In this document: piece after piece, positions 1 through 7,686 of the stretch
Numbering within the stretch: the stretch's first letter is position 1
Layout: each line of letters opens with the position of its first letter
Assembly: GCF_002252705.1 (NCBI RefSeq)
Contig: NZ_NQLA01000015.1
Location: 1 to 61,487 of the forward strand
Length of the DNA: 61,487 nucleotides
Direction: 5' to 3'
Source: Vulcanococcus limneticus LL
GTDB lineage: Bacteria > Cyanobacteriota > Cyanobacteriia > PCC-6307 > Cyanobiaceae
The notes under the pieces: model-generated
Seen by the model: only the letters and a program-made list of their open reading frames with translations
Database searches by the model: none
Told to the model about the DNA's origin: nothing
Made by a program: the position numbers and the translations under genes

Positions 1-119
1 CGGCGGAAGAGATGTCGGGCATCGCCAGCGGTGAGACCCACCGACCTAAACCGATGCTGACAGGGGCGCGGATGACACCGTGGACAGACTTTTAGGCGGC
101 CCTGACCTCCACCCGCACC

Positions 120-267
120 CTCGACCGGACCCTCGGCATCTCTGGGCTTGGCGCTACGAGAGCGACGAAGGCGAGCGGCCGATGGCGATCCGCTGGCGGT
201 TGAAGCGGGAGATCCCGGCGGCGTGGCTGCCAGGATGTTCCTCGCCATCCCTGGCGTTGGCGGTTTA
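120..267 (+). pseudogene. DUF3427 domain fragment, copy A
   Basis: This is a short in-frame remnant of a DUF3427 domain, the C-terminal domain of DEAD/DEAH helicases often found in defence islands. The residues YESDEGERPMAIRWRLKREI match the conserved end of the family (usually SHEGERP followed by xTWRL). It is nearly identical at DNA level to 1265-1397, including the tail that reads ctcgccatccctggcgttgg. No start, helicase motor or upstream domain is visible, so it is a relic. It may continue from sequence outside the window. Confidence 0.6.
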
Positions 268-306
268 GCGTCATCCCAGGCCACGCCTAAGAGCTCACTG
301 CCGGCC

Positions 307-603
307 ATGGAGGTCAGTTCCGAAACGTTGATCAACCGGTTGCGCCTGCACGCGCCCGTCTGGAGTGAGCGTTTCGGCGTGCGCAGCCTGCGGATCTTCG
401 GCTCCTGGGCCCGCGGCACGGCAAGTCCCGGGAGCGATGTGGATCTGCTGGTGGCCTTCGACGGCCTGGCCACGGCCAGACGCTTCTATGGCCTTCAGCT
501 GTTCCTGGAAGACCTTCTCCAACAACCTGTCGATCTGGTGACGGAACAGGCACTCCGGCAGGAGTTCAGGCCTGCGGTGGAGGCGGATGCCATCACCCTC
601 TGA
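307..603 (+). CDS. mntA: MNT-type nucleotidyltransferase antitoxin
   Basis: A 98-residue minimal nucleotidyltransferase, the usual antitoxin partner of HepT. In known MntA-HepT pairs the MNT protein AMPylates HepT and silences it. The catalytic signature is clear: GSWARGT, then a short spacer, then DVDLLV, giving the GSxxxG and DxD motifs. Start ATG 307 is chosen because it directly precedes the conserved fold; a longer open frame upstream reads into the DUF3427 relic. Its end overlaps the following toxin gene by 17 bases, a typical operon arrangement. The pair sits between two DUF3427 remnants. Confidence 0.85.
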   Translation: MEVSSETLINRLRLHAPVWSERFGVRSLRIFGSWARGTASPGSDVDLLVAFDGLATARRFYGLQLFLEDLLQQPVDLVTEQALRQEFRPAVEADAITL

Positions 604-943
604 CGGCAATCCGAAACGCGATTGGCGCCTCCATGCACAGGATATTGATCGCTTTGCCCATCGCGCCGTGAGCTACTGCGCAGATCTGAACCGTGCGCAG
701 TTCGAGACGAATCAACTGTTGCAGGACGCCGTTCTTCGCAACATCGAGCAGATCGGCGAAGCTGCCACGCGCATCCCAGAGGAAGTGAGGCATGCTCATC
801 CCGAGATCCCCTGGCGAGAGATCATCGCGATGCGCAATCAACTCATCCACGCCTACCTGGGGGTCGATCTTGATGTGGTGTGGGACGTGGTGCAGGTGGA
901 ATTGCCGCAGCTGATCCTTCAGCTGAAGGCTGTTCTGTCCTGA
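587..943 (+). CDS. hepT: HepT-like HEPN ribonuclease toxin
   Basis: A 118-residue HEPN-domain protein of the HepT/DUF86 family, a metal-independent RNase that acts as a toxin. The diagnostic Rx4HxY motif is present as RNQLIHAY near residue 85, preceded by the typical NIEQIGEAA helix. It overlaps the end of the MNT antitoxin gene and both key motifs are intact, so the module looks functional. A relic of a DUF3427 domain begins 15 bases after its stop. Confidence 0.88.
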   Translation: MPSPSDGNPKRDWRLHAQDIDRFAHRAVSYCADLNRAQFETNQLLQDAVLRNIEQIGEAATRIPEEVRHAHPEIPWREIIAMRNQLIHAYLGVDLDVVWDVVQVELPQLILQLKAVLS

Positions 944-957
944 CGGGCAGCCTGTTC

Positions 958-1440
958 ATGCAGGTCTGCGGAGCCGCCAACCAACGCGAAGGCGTTCTCG
1001 CTCACCAGCCCAGCGCCCCGGATCTGCTGTTGATCATCCTGCACAAAAGCGAAGCCCTCTTCTCCCCCTCCACCCGCAACCGCGACCTGGCCCTCGGGCC
1101 CTCCCTGTTCCGCTGGGAGAGCCAGAGCACCACCACCGCCGCCTCCGCCACCGGGCAGCGCACCATCCATCACGAGGCGAGCGGCTCACGGGTGCTGTTG
1201 TTTGTGCGGGAGCAGCGCAAGCAGGGCACGGTGACCGAGCCGTTCGTGTGCCTGGGGTTTCCGCGGTACGAGAGCCACGAAGGCGAGCGGCCGATGGCGA
1301 TCCGCTGGCGGCTGGAGCGGGAGATCCCGGCGGCGTGGCTGCACGGCTGTTGTGTGGCACACCAGCTGTTCCTCGCCATCCCTGGCGTTGGCGGTTTGAG
1401 GCCCGCCAGACTTCCTCAAAAGGGCTTGGCCACACCATGA
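958..1440 (+). pseudogene. DUF3427 domain fragment, copy B
   Basis: This is the longest and best preserved of three DUF3427 remnants. From ATG 958 an uninterrupted frame of 160 codons carries the family landmarks in order: REGVL-like segment, DLLLIILHKSEALFSPSTR, ALGPSLFRWESQSTT, GQRTIHH, VLLFVREQRK and ESHEGERP. Only the C-terminal domain is present; helicase motifs and the PLD-like nuclease usually found in such proteins are absent. The stop overlaps the hicB start as ATGA, so the fragment could still be translated and coupled to HicB. It is called a relic because of the missing domains and the two decayed sister copies. Confidence 0.65.
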
Positions 1441-1634
1441 GCTATCGCATTCGTCTCCTGGAAACGGATGAAGGCTGGGCCGTGAGCTGTCTGGATCTGC
1501 CCGGGTGCCATTCCCAGGGGGAGAGCCGCGATGAGGCCCTGGCAAACATCCGTGAGGCCATCGCCCTCTGGCTTGAGGTGGAGGCCGAGGAGGCTGGCGT
1601 GAAGAGCGTGGAAACGCTCGAACTGGCGCTCTAA
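1437..1634 (+). CDS. hicB: HicB-family antitoxin
   Basis: A 65-residue protein with the partial RNase H-like HicB fold: SYRIRLLETDEGWAVSCLDLPGC followed by SQGESRDEALANIREAI, the classic sequence of the family. It lacks a C-terminal DNA-binding domain, so it is the short form. The start ATG 1437 overlaps the stop of the upstream DUF3427 fragment, and its TAA stop overlaps the hicA ATG as TAATG, indicating translational coupling to the toxin gene. With hicA frameshifted it may be an orphan antitoxin. Confidence 0.85.
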   Translation: MSYRIRLLETDEGWAVSCLDLPGCHSQGESRDEALANIREAIALWLEVEAEEAGVKSVETLELAL

Positions 1635-1848
1635 TGCCCCGGCTGCCGGGGATCAGCCAGAAGCAGGCCGTGCGGGTGTTCCAGAAGCTCGGCTATCGCG
1701 TCGTGCGGGAATCCGGCCACCTGATCATGAGCAATGGGGCACCACGCGTCTCGTGATTCCGCGCCACGACCCGATCAACGCCATCGCCATGGGCGCCATC
1801 GCCCGGGATGCAGGTCTGACTCCTGAGCAGTTCCGCCAGCTGCTGTGA
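1634..1848 (+). pseudogene. hicA: HicA-family toxin gene, frameshifted
   Basis: The N-terminal half reads as a HicA mRNA interferase (MPRLPGISQKQAVRVFQKLG, then SGHLIM with the catalytic His) but the frame stops at 1756 after 40 codons. The missing C-terminal half continues in another frame from about 1741 (TTRLVIPRHDPINAI to the TGA at 1846-1848). A single-base loss near the GGGGCACC run at 1735-1743 would explain it. Rejoined, the product would be about 71 residues, a normal HicA size. It is either a real inactivating mutation or a sequencing error. Confidence 0.75.
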
Positions 1849-1849
1849 T

Positions 1850-2340
1850 GGCCGAGGGCGAGCCGAACTGCACCGGCTGCCCTGGACCCTGCCCATCCCG
1901 GTGCGCGTGCACGGTCGCGACAGCCGCGCCGAGATCGAAGCCGCCCACTGCTGCGCAGAAGCCTGCGGCTATGGCGTGCTCACCGCCGACGCCCCCTGGA
2001 TCCACCGCGAAGGCGTGCTCTGGCACCAGAGCAGCGCCAGCGACCTGCTGTTCATCACCCTGCGCCTACCTGGCCGCAGGCCAGCGTGCCGGAGGCACTA
2101 GAGCGAAGCCCTCTTCGCCCCCTCCACCCGCGCCCGCGACCTGGCCCTCGGCCCCTCCCTGTTCCACTGGGAGAGCCAGAGCAGCGCCGGCAGGGCACGG
2201 TCACCGAACCGATCGTGGGCCTGGGGTTTGCGCGGTACAAGAGCCACGAGGGGGAGCGACCGCAGGCAACTTGCTGGCGGCTGGAGCGGGAAATCCCGGC
2301 GATGTGGCTGCCGGCAGGGTTCCATCCGATGGCCTCCGTC
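1850..2340 (+). pseudogene. DUF3427 domain fragment, copy C (several frames)
   Basis: This third relic extends further upstream than the others. It starts in one frame with LPWTLPIPVRVHGRDSRAEI and IHREGVL, then DLLFITL, and continues in a different frame after an insertion-like break near 2070-2105 with SEALFAPSTRARDLALGPSL and FHWESQS. The GQR/VLLFVRE part is deleted around 2178-2190, and the last piece resembles YKSHEGERPQATCWRLEREI at 2235-2300. Multiple frame changes and the internal deletion make it clearly non-functional. It ends about 100 bases before the cyclase gene. Confidence 0.65.
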
Positions 2341-2429
2341 CTGACGGCGGCCTCGATGGGGGCCGTGGAGGAAGGGTAACAATCACTACAACCAAGTGCA
2401 ATCGGCCGACTAGGGTTATCTGAGGCCTT

Positions 2430-4610
2430 TTGATGGTCCAACTTCTGGTGTGGATGCAGCGCCTCTCCAGGGGTTCGGTGAATCGGCTGAGCATCAAATC
2501 GAAGCTGATCCTGATGCTTCTGCTGGTGAGCGGCTTCTCCACGCTGTTCTCGGCCGCCCTGGGTTATCGCAGCGGCCAGATCAATCTCACCAATCGGGTC
2601 TTCAATCAGCTCACCAGCGTGCGGGCCTCGAAGGCCTATCAGATCGAATCCTATTTCCGCAACATCCAGAATCACACCCAGACACTCAGTGAAGACCTGT
2701 CGATCGTCGCTGCCGTCCAGCAGTTCGACGCGGCCTATCAACAGCTGAACACGGTCCCTGAACCGGCCGCCGCAGGCCCGGCCGTTGAGACCTACTACCG
2801 CCGGCAGTTCCTGCCGCGACTCGACCGGATCCATGCCGGCACCCCCAATCTGGCGGCCTATCTGCCCGTAGAACGGGCCACCCGCCATCTCCAGTACAAC
2901 TACATCGCCGCCAATCCCAATCCCGTCGGCAAGAAACAGCAGCTCGTGGCCGCCAACGACGGCAGCACCTATTCGCAGGTGCATGGCCGCTATCACCCGA
3001 TCTTTCGCAACATCGTGGCCAGGTTCGGCTACTACGACATGTTCCTGCTCAATCCCAAGGGACAGATCGTCTACACCGTATTCAAGGAGACCGACTACGC
3101 CACCAACCTCTTCACCGGCCCCTACAGGGACACCAATCTCGCCCAGCTGGTGCGGCAGGTGATCAGCGCCCGGGAAAAGGGCTTCACCCAGCTGGTCGAC
3201 TTCGCCGCCTACGCCCCCTCCTACGGCACCCCCGCCTCCTTCATCGCCGCCCCCATCTACGACGGCTCCCGGCTGGTGGGCGTGCTCGCCTTCCAGATGC
3301 CCGTCGACGAGATCAACAACGTGATGACCGGCAACCAGGACTGGCAGCAGGACGGCCTGGGGCAATCCGGCGAGACGATCCTGGTGGGCCACGACAGGCT
3401 CATGCGCTCGGCCTCGCGCTTCTACCTGCAGAACCCCAGGGCCTATCTGGCCCAGCTCCAATCCCGCGGGTTCAAGGAGGAGTCCATCAACCGGCTGCGC
3501 CAGTACGGCACCACGATCCTGCAGCAGCCGGTCTCCACCCCCGCCGTGACCAGCGCCATCGCCGGTGGCAGCGGCACCCGCCAGGTGGTCGACTACCGCG
3601 GCGTGCCGGTGCTCAGTTCCTACGCGCCGCTGCAGATCCAGGGCTTCGACTGGGTGATCCTGGCCCAGATGGACCTGGCGGAGGCCTACGCCCCGATCCA
3701 CGCCTTCCAGCGCCAGATCCTGATCACGGTGACCCTGCTGATCCTGCTGGTGACCGTGCTGGCCATGGCGCTGGCCCACCTGTTCGTCAGACCGGTGCAG
3801 CAGCTGATCGACAGTGCCCGCCGGGTCTCCTCCGGCGAACTCACCAGCATTCCCGCCCTCAACTCCGGCGATGAGTTCGGCGAACTGGGCCAGTCCTTCA
3901 ATGCGGTGGTGCACAGCCTCCAGACCCAGACGGCCCTGGTGGATCAGAAGAACCGCGAGAACGAGAAACTGCTGTTCAGCGTCTTCCCCGCCGCCATCGC
4001 CCGGCGGCTGCAGCGGGGGGAGACCCAGATCGCCGAGGACGTCACCAACGTGGCGGTGCTGTTCGCCGATCTCAAGGGGTTCTCCAGGCTCGTCTCCAGC
4101 CTCAGTGCCCATGAATCGCTGGCGGTGCTCAACGATCTGGTGGCGTCCTTCGATGATCTGGCCGCCCGGTTCGGCCTGGAGAAGGTGAAGACGATCGGCG
4201 ACAGCTATCTGGCGGTGTGCGGCCTCTCGGTGCCCTATCTCGACCACGACAAGCGGGCGCTCGACTTCGCCATCGAGATGCTCGGCATCCTGCGGCGCTT
4301 CAACCTCGAGCGCGGCTTCCAGCTGGGCATCCAGATCGGGATCCACTCCGGCGACATCGTGGCCGGCATCGTCGGCAAGAGCCGGGTCGTGTACGACGTC
4401 TGGGGTGAGACCGTGAAGCAGGCCCACGCCCTCAGCCAGGCCTGTCCCTCCGGCGGCGTGCTCGTCTCCGAGGTGGTGCATCACCGCCTCGAAGACCTCT
4501 ACCCCTTCGAGCGCACCACCACCGGCGGCGAGCCCCAGCCGGCCCGTGAGGCCTGGCGGCTCAGCGGTGCCGCCGTGGCCTCCGCCGGCGAGAGCCTGGC
4601 GAATCCATGA
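2430..4610 (+). CDS. Membrane class III nucleotide cyclase (sensor-HAMP-cyclase), possibly inactive
   Basis: A 726-residue protein with an N-terminal membrane segment (about residues 22-45), a large extracytoplasmic sensor region, a second membrane segment (about 425-450), a HAMP linker starting RPVQQLI and a C-terminal class III cyclase domain (about 535-700). Metal-binding Asp residues are present (VLFADLKGFSRL and KTIGDSYLA) and the Lys/Asp pair typical of ATP-specific enzymes can be seen (VKTIGD, VYDVWG). The usual transition-state motif VNxAxR is replaced by VKQAHA, so both the Asn and the Arg are missing. Start is TTG 2430 or ATG 2433. Its stop overlaps the start of the channel gene by ATGA. 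Confidence 0.85.
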   Translation: MMVQLLVWMQRLSRGSVNRLSIKSKLILMLLLVSGFSTLFSAALGYRSGQINLTNRVFNQLTSVRASKAYQIESYFRNIQNHTQTLSEDLSIVAAVQQFDAAYQQLNTVPEPAAAGPAVETYYRRQFLPRLDRIHAGTPNLAAYLPVERATRHLQYNYIAANPNPVGKKQQLVAANDGSTYSQVHGRYHPIFRNIVARFGYYDMFLLNPKGQIVYTVFKETDYATNLFTGPYRDTNLAQLVRQVISAREKGFTQLVDFAAYAPSYGTPASFIAAPIYDGSRLVGVLAFQMPVDEINNVMTGNQDWQQDGLGQSGETILVGHDRLMRSASRFYLQNPRAYLAQLQSRGFKEESINRLRQYGTTILQQPVSTPAVTSAIAGGSGTRQVVDYRGVPVLSSYAPLQIQGFDWVILAQMDLAEAYAPIHAFQRQILITVTLLILLVTVLAMALAHLFVRPVQQLIDSARRVSSGELTSIPALNSGDEFGELGQSFNAVVHSLQTQTALVDQKNRENEKLLFSVFPAAIARRLQRGETQIAEDVTNVAVLFADLKGFSRLVSSLSAHESLAVLNDLVASFDDLAARFGLEKVKTIGDSYLAVCGLSVPYLDHDKRALDFAIEMLGILRRFNLERGFQLGIQIGIHSGDIVAGIVGKSRVVYDVWGETVKQAHALSQACPSGGVLVSEVVHHRLEDLYPFERTTTGGEPQPAREAWRLSGAAVASAGESLANP

Positions 4611-6076
4611 GCACCCCTGTGCCGCTCTGGATCTGGGGGATCGGCCTCACCATCGGCTTCCCCCTGCTCACGATCCTGCTGGGCGAGCTGATCCATCGCC
4701 TCAGGCGACGCGGCCGCGCCATCGCCGCCACGGTGCGCCTCCTGCGGGACGTGCTGCTGCCGATGCTCGTGCTGCTGCTCTTCCTGCAGCACCTGCTCCA
4801 GGTGGATCCCGCCAGCAGCCTGTTCAAGACCATCGAGACGGTGTTCTGGGTGTGCGTGATCCACGCCGCCCTCTCCCTGCTCAACGTGATCCTGTTCGAG
4901 CAGGCCGAAGCCGACACCTGGCGCTCGCGGGTGCCCAAGCTGCTGATCGATCTGGCCCGCCTGTTCCTGATCCTGCTCGGCACCGCCTTCGTGCTGGCCA
5001 CCGTCTGGAATGCCGATCTGGCGGGCCTGGTCACCGCCCTGGGGGTCAGTTCGATCGTGATCGGCCTGGCCCTGCAGGACACCCTCGGCAGCGTGATGTC
5101 GGGCATCGCCCTGCTGTTCGAGCGGCCCTTCACGGTGGGCGACTGGCTGGAGGTCGGCGGGGTGGTGGGCCAGGTGATCGACATCAACTGGCGTGCCGTG
5201 CGCCTGCTCACCCTGGAGCAGGAGATGGTGGTGATCCCCCACAAGCTGATCAGCAGCGAGGTGATCCGCAACTTCACCAAGCCCACGCCGATCCACGCCG
5301 AACGCATCCGCATCGGCTTTTCCTACAACGATCCCCCCAACCTCGCCCGCCAGGTGCTCAAGAGCACGGCGTTGGAAACCAAGGGCATCCTGCTGGATCC
5401 GGAACCCGATGTCTTCACCCTCGACTACGACGAATCAGCCGTGTCGTATGAAGTGAAGTTCTTCATCCGCGACTATGGCGAGATTGAGCAGATCCGCGAA
5501 CGCTTCATGACGCGCGTGTGGTATGCCGCCAAACGCAACAACCTCTCCATCCCCTTCCCGATCCGCACGGTCTACAACTTCCACGGGCCCACCAGCCAGC
5601 AGAAGGGGCTCGCCAAGAAGTTCAGCGAAAGCCTGCAGGCAATCCCCTCCTACGTGCCGATCAATCGCGAAGAGAGCAGCCTCACGCCGGCCTCCTCCGG
5701 CATCGCGCTCCAGCATTTCGCCGCCGGGGAGAAGGTGATCCGCCAGGGCCAGCTGGGCCATGATCTCTACATCATCGTGGCTGGCCAGGCCCTGATGTCA
5801 CGGCGTGATGGATCCGGTGAAGAGCTCGAACTGCTGTCGCTCCGAAGCGGCGAGTTCTTCGGCGAGATGAGCCTCTTCTCCGGTGAACCCAGCGCCGTGA
5901 CGATCGCCGCCAGCAACGACCTGGAAGTGATGAAGATCTCGGCCACAGTGGTGAACCAGATGATCGATCGCCAGCCCAGCTTCGCCCGCGAGATCGGCCA
6001 GATCCTCGAGAGCCGCCGCCTCACCATCCAGGACACCACCCAGGCCCAGCGGCCATCAACACCGGACAGCCGCTGA
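4607..6076 (+). CDS. MscS-type channel with cyclic-nucleotide-binding domain (bCNG family)
   Basis: A 489-residue inner-membrane protein with several N-terminal membrane helices, an MscS pore and beta-domain segment (GLALQDTLGSVMSGIALLF, then RPFTVGDWLEVGG, and IPHKLI with NFTKP) and a C-terminal CNB domain (about 365-470, GEFFGEMSLFSGEPSAVTIA). The order matches the bacterial cyclic-nucleotide-gated (bCNG) channels known from cyanobacteria. The phosphate-binding Arg expected after GEP is Ser here, so cAMP affinity is doubtful. Coupled by ATGA to the upstream cyclase, which suggests a sensor-channel operon in osmotic or ionic signalling. Confidence 0.88.
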   Translation: MSTPVPLWIWGIGLTIGFPLLTILLGELIHRLRRRGRAIAATVRLLRDVLLPMLVLLLFLQHLLQVDPASSLFKTIETVFWVCVIHAALSLLNVILFEQAEADTWRSRVPKLLIDLARLFLILLGTAFVLATVWNADLAGLVTALGVSSIVIGLALQDTLGSVMSGIALLFERPFTVGDWLEVGGVVGQVIDINWRAVRLLTLEQEMVVIPHKLISSEVIRNFTKPTPIHAERIRIGFSYNDPPNLARQVLKSTALETKGILLDPEPDVFTLDYDESAVSYEVKFFIRDYGEIEQIRERFMTRVWYAAKRNNLSIPFPIRTVYNFHGPTSQQKGLAKKFSESLQAIPSYVPINREESSLTPASSGIALQHFAAGEKVIRQGQLGHDLYIIVAGQALMSRRDGSGEELELLSLRSGEFFGEMSLFSGEPSAVTIAASNDLEVMKISATVVNQMIDRQPSFAREIGQILESRRLTIQDTTQAQRPSTPDSR

Positions 6077-6103
6077 GGCCACACCCCAGCCCCTCCCTAC
6101 CCC

Positions 6104-7663
6104 ATGGCGCCCAGAACGCTCACCAGACCCCACACGGCAGGGCTGCTGGCCCTGGCGCCGCTGCTGATGGCGGCGAGCCTCCCGCCGGCGGGGCTGCCCG
6201 GCTACGCCCCAGGCACGGGGGTGGATGCGGCCGCCGCGCGGCGCATCAGCCGCTGGGCCCTGGCCGAATACGCCGTGCCCGGTGCCGCCATCGCCCTGGT
6301 GCAGGACGGCCGGCTGACGCTGGTGGAGGGCTTCGGGGTGCGCGATCTGGCCAGCGGCGCCCCCACCACCGCGGACACGGTGTTCCAGCTGGCCAGCGTG
6401 TCGAAGACCTTCACCGCCGCCACGGTGGCCGCCCTGGTGGATCGTAAGAAGCTGGGCTGGGAGCAGCCGATGGTGTCGCTGCTGCCGGGCTTCCGCCTCC
6501 AGGACGCCTACGCCGGCCAGTGGGTGAACGCCCGGGATCTGCTCAGCCACCGCGCCGGCTTTCCCGCCTTCTTCGGCGACCTGTTCGATCACCTCGGCTA
6601 CGGCGACGCCGACGTGCTGCGCCGGATCCGCTACGTGGAGCCCGCCACCTCCTTCCGCGACCGTCCCGCCTACTCCAACATCGGCTTCTTCCTCGCCGGT
6701 GAGCTGGCGGCCCAGGCCGGCGGCCAGCCCTTCCCGGAACTCACCCGCTCCCTGATCGTCGAGCCCCTGGCCATGACCCGAACGGGCGTGGCTAGCCGCC
6801 TGATCGGTGACGGCAGCAACCCCGACGCACTCACCGACATCAGCCGCTCCCATGCCGTGGTGAACGGGCGCCTGCAGGTGGTGCCCCCCAACCTCAGCGC
6901 CCTGTTCATCGCCGCGGGCGGCTTCGCCAGCAACGCCACTGACCTGGGCCGCTTCATCACCCTGCTGGCCCGCGGCGGCGAGATCGACGGCCGGCGCGTG
7001 CTCTCGGAAGCGGCCGTGAAGGCGATGTTCGAGCCGGTGATCGCCGAGGAGCCGGGCTTCGCCGAGTTCCCCCCCATCGATGCCCACTCCGGCTTCGACT
7101 ACTCCCCCGGCTGGGGGGTGTACCACTACAACGGCCTGAAGGTGCTGGAGAAGGGCGGCGCCCTCGATGGCGTGCGCACCCTGCTGGTGGTGGTGCCTCA
7201 GAAGCGCTTCGCCGTGGCGATCCTGGCCAACCGCAACCTCACGGCCCTGCCGGAGGCGGTGCGGGCGGCCCTGCTGCAGCAGGCCTTCGGCCGCCCCGGC
7301 GAGGCCGACCTGCAGCCGGCGATCCGCGCCAAGGCCCAGGACATCGAGCGTCTGCTGCTGGCCGCCGAGCCCAGGCCCGCCGACGCCAAGCCACCGGCCC
7401 GGCCCCTGGCGGCCTACACCGGCACCTACCGCAACGACCTGTGGGGCACCTGGACCGTGGCCGAACGCGACGGCGCCCTTGAAGTGCAGGCGGGACCGGC
7501 CCGCTACCGCGCCCCGCTGACCCCCTGGAACGGCGAGACCTTCGCGTTGCGCTGGCCCGGGGTGCTCTCCTCACCGGTGCAGGTGCCGTTCCGCCGCGAT
7601 GCCGCCGGCAGGATGAGCGGCTTCGACTACCTCGGCTACGGCTTCCGCCGCGTGGTGCCCTGA
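6104..7663 (+). CDS. Exported serine hydrolase of the beta-lactamase/AmpC-like class
   Basis: A 519-residue protein with an N-terminal signal-like segment (LLALAPLLMAASLPP) and a class C beta-lactamase/penicillin-binding fold. The nucleophile motif SxxK appears as SVSK in FQLASVSKTF, and the second motif YxN as YSN in PAYSNIGFFLAGE. A third motif region reads KGGALDG in place of the usual HxG. A C-terminal beta-rich domain of about 100 residues follows (TYRNDLWGTW). Members act as esterases, D-aminopeptidases or carboxypeptidases; the substrate cannot be read from sequence. It starts 27 bases after the channel gene and could be co-transcribed with it. Confidence 0.82.
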   Translation: MAPRTLTRPHTAGLLALAPLLMAASLPPAGLPGYAPGTGVDAAAARRISRWALAEYAVPGAAIALVQDGRLTLVEGFGVRDLASGAPTTADTVFQLASVSKTFTAATVAALVDRKKLGWEQPMVSLLPGFRLQDAYAGQWVNARDLLSHRAGFPAFFGDLFDHLGYGDADVLRRIRYVEPATSFRDRPAYSNIGFFLAGELAAQAGGQPFPELTRSLIVEPLAMTRTGVASRLIGDGSNPDALTDISRSHAVVNGRLQVVPPNLSALFIAAGGFASNATDLGRFITLLARGGEIDGRRVLSEAAVKAMFEPVIAEEPGFAEFPPIDAHSGFDYSPGWGVYHYNGLKVLEKGGALDGVRTLLVVVPQKRFAVAILANRNLTALPEAVRAALLQQAFGRPGEADLQPAIRAKAQDIERLLLAAEPRPADAKPPARPLAAYTGTYRNDLWGTWTVAERDGALEVQAGPARYRAPLTPWNGETFALRWPGVLSSPVQVPFRRDAAGRMSGFDYLGYGFRRVVP

Positions 7664-7686
7664 GCGGCCATCACGACCAACGGCCG

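Noticed and set aside
120-2340. Possible insertion sequence or transposon carrying TA modules
   Set aside because: No transposase, terminal inverted repeats or target duplications were seen. The repeats are protein-domain relics, not element ends.
2086-2379. A 97-codon frame that looks like a small protein with a DUF3427 tail
   Set aside because: Only its last third resembles the domain and the frame changes within copy C, so it is part of the relic and not an intact gene.
2055-4484. An 809-codon open frame on the minus strand
   Set aside because: It lies wholly antisense to the cyclase gene, is rich in repeated His, Gly and Gln, and has no family features. High GC produces such shadows. 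The same applies to long frames at 57290-59992, 36932-39181, 7792-9618, 13698-15740 and 53127-54683.
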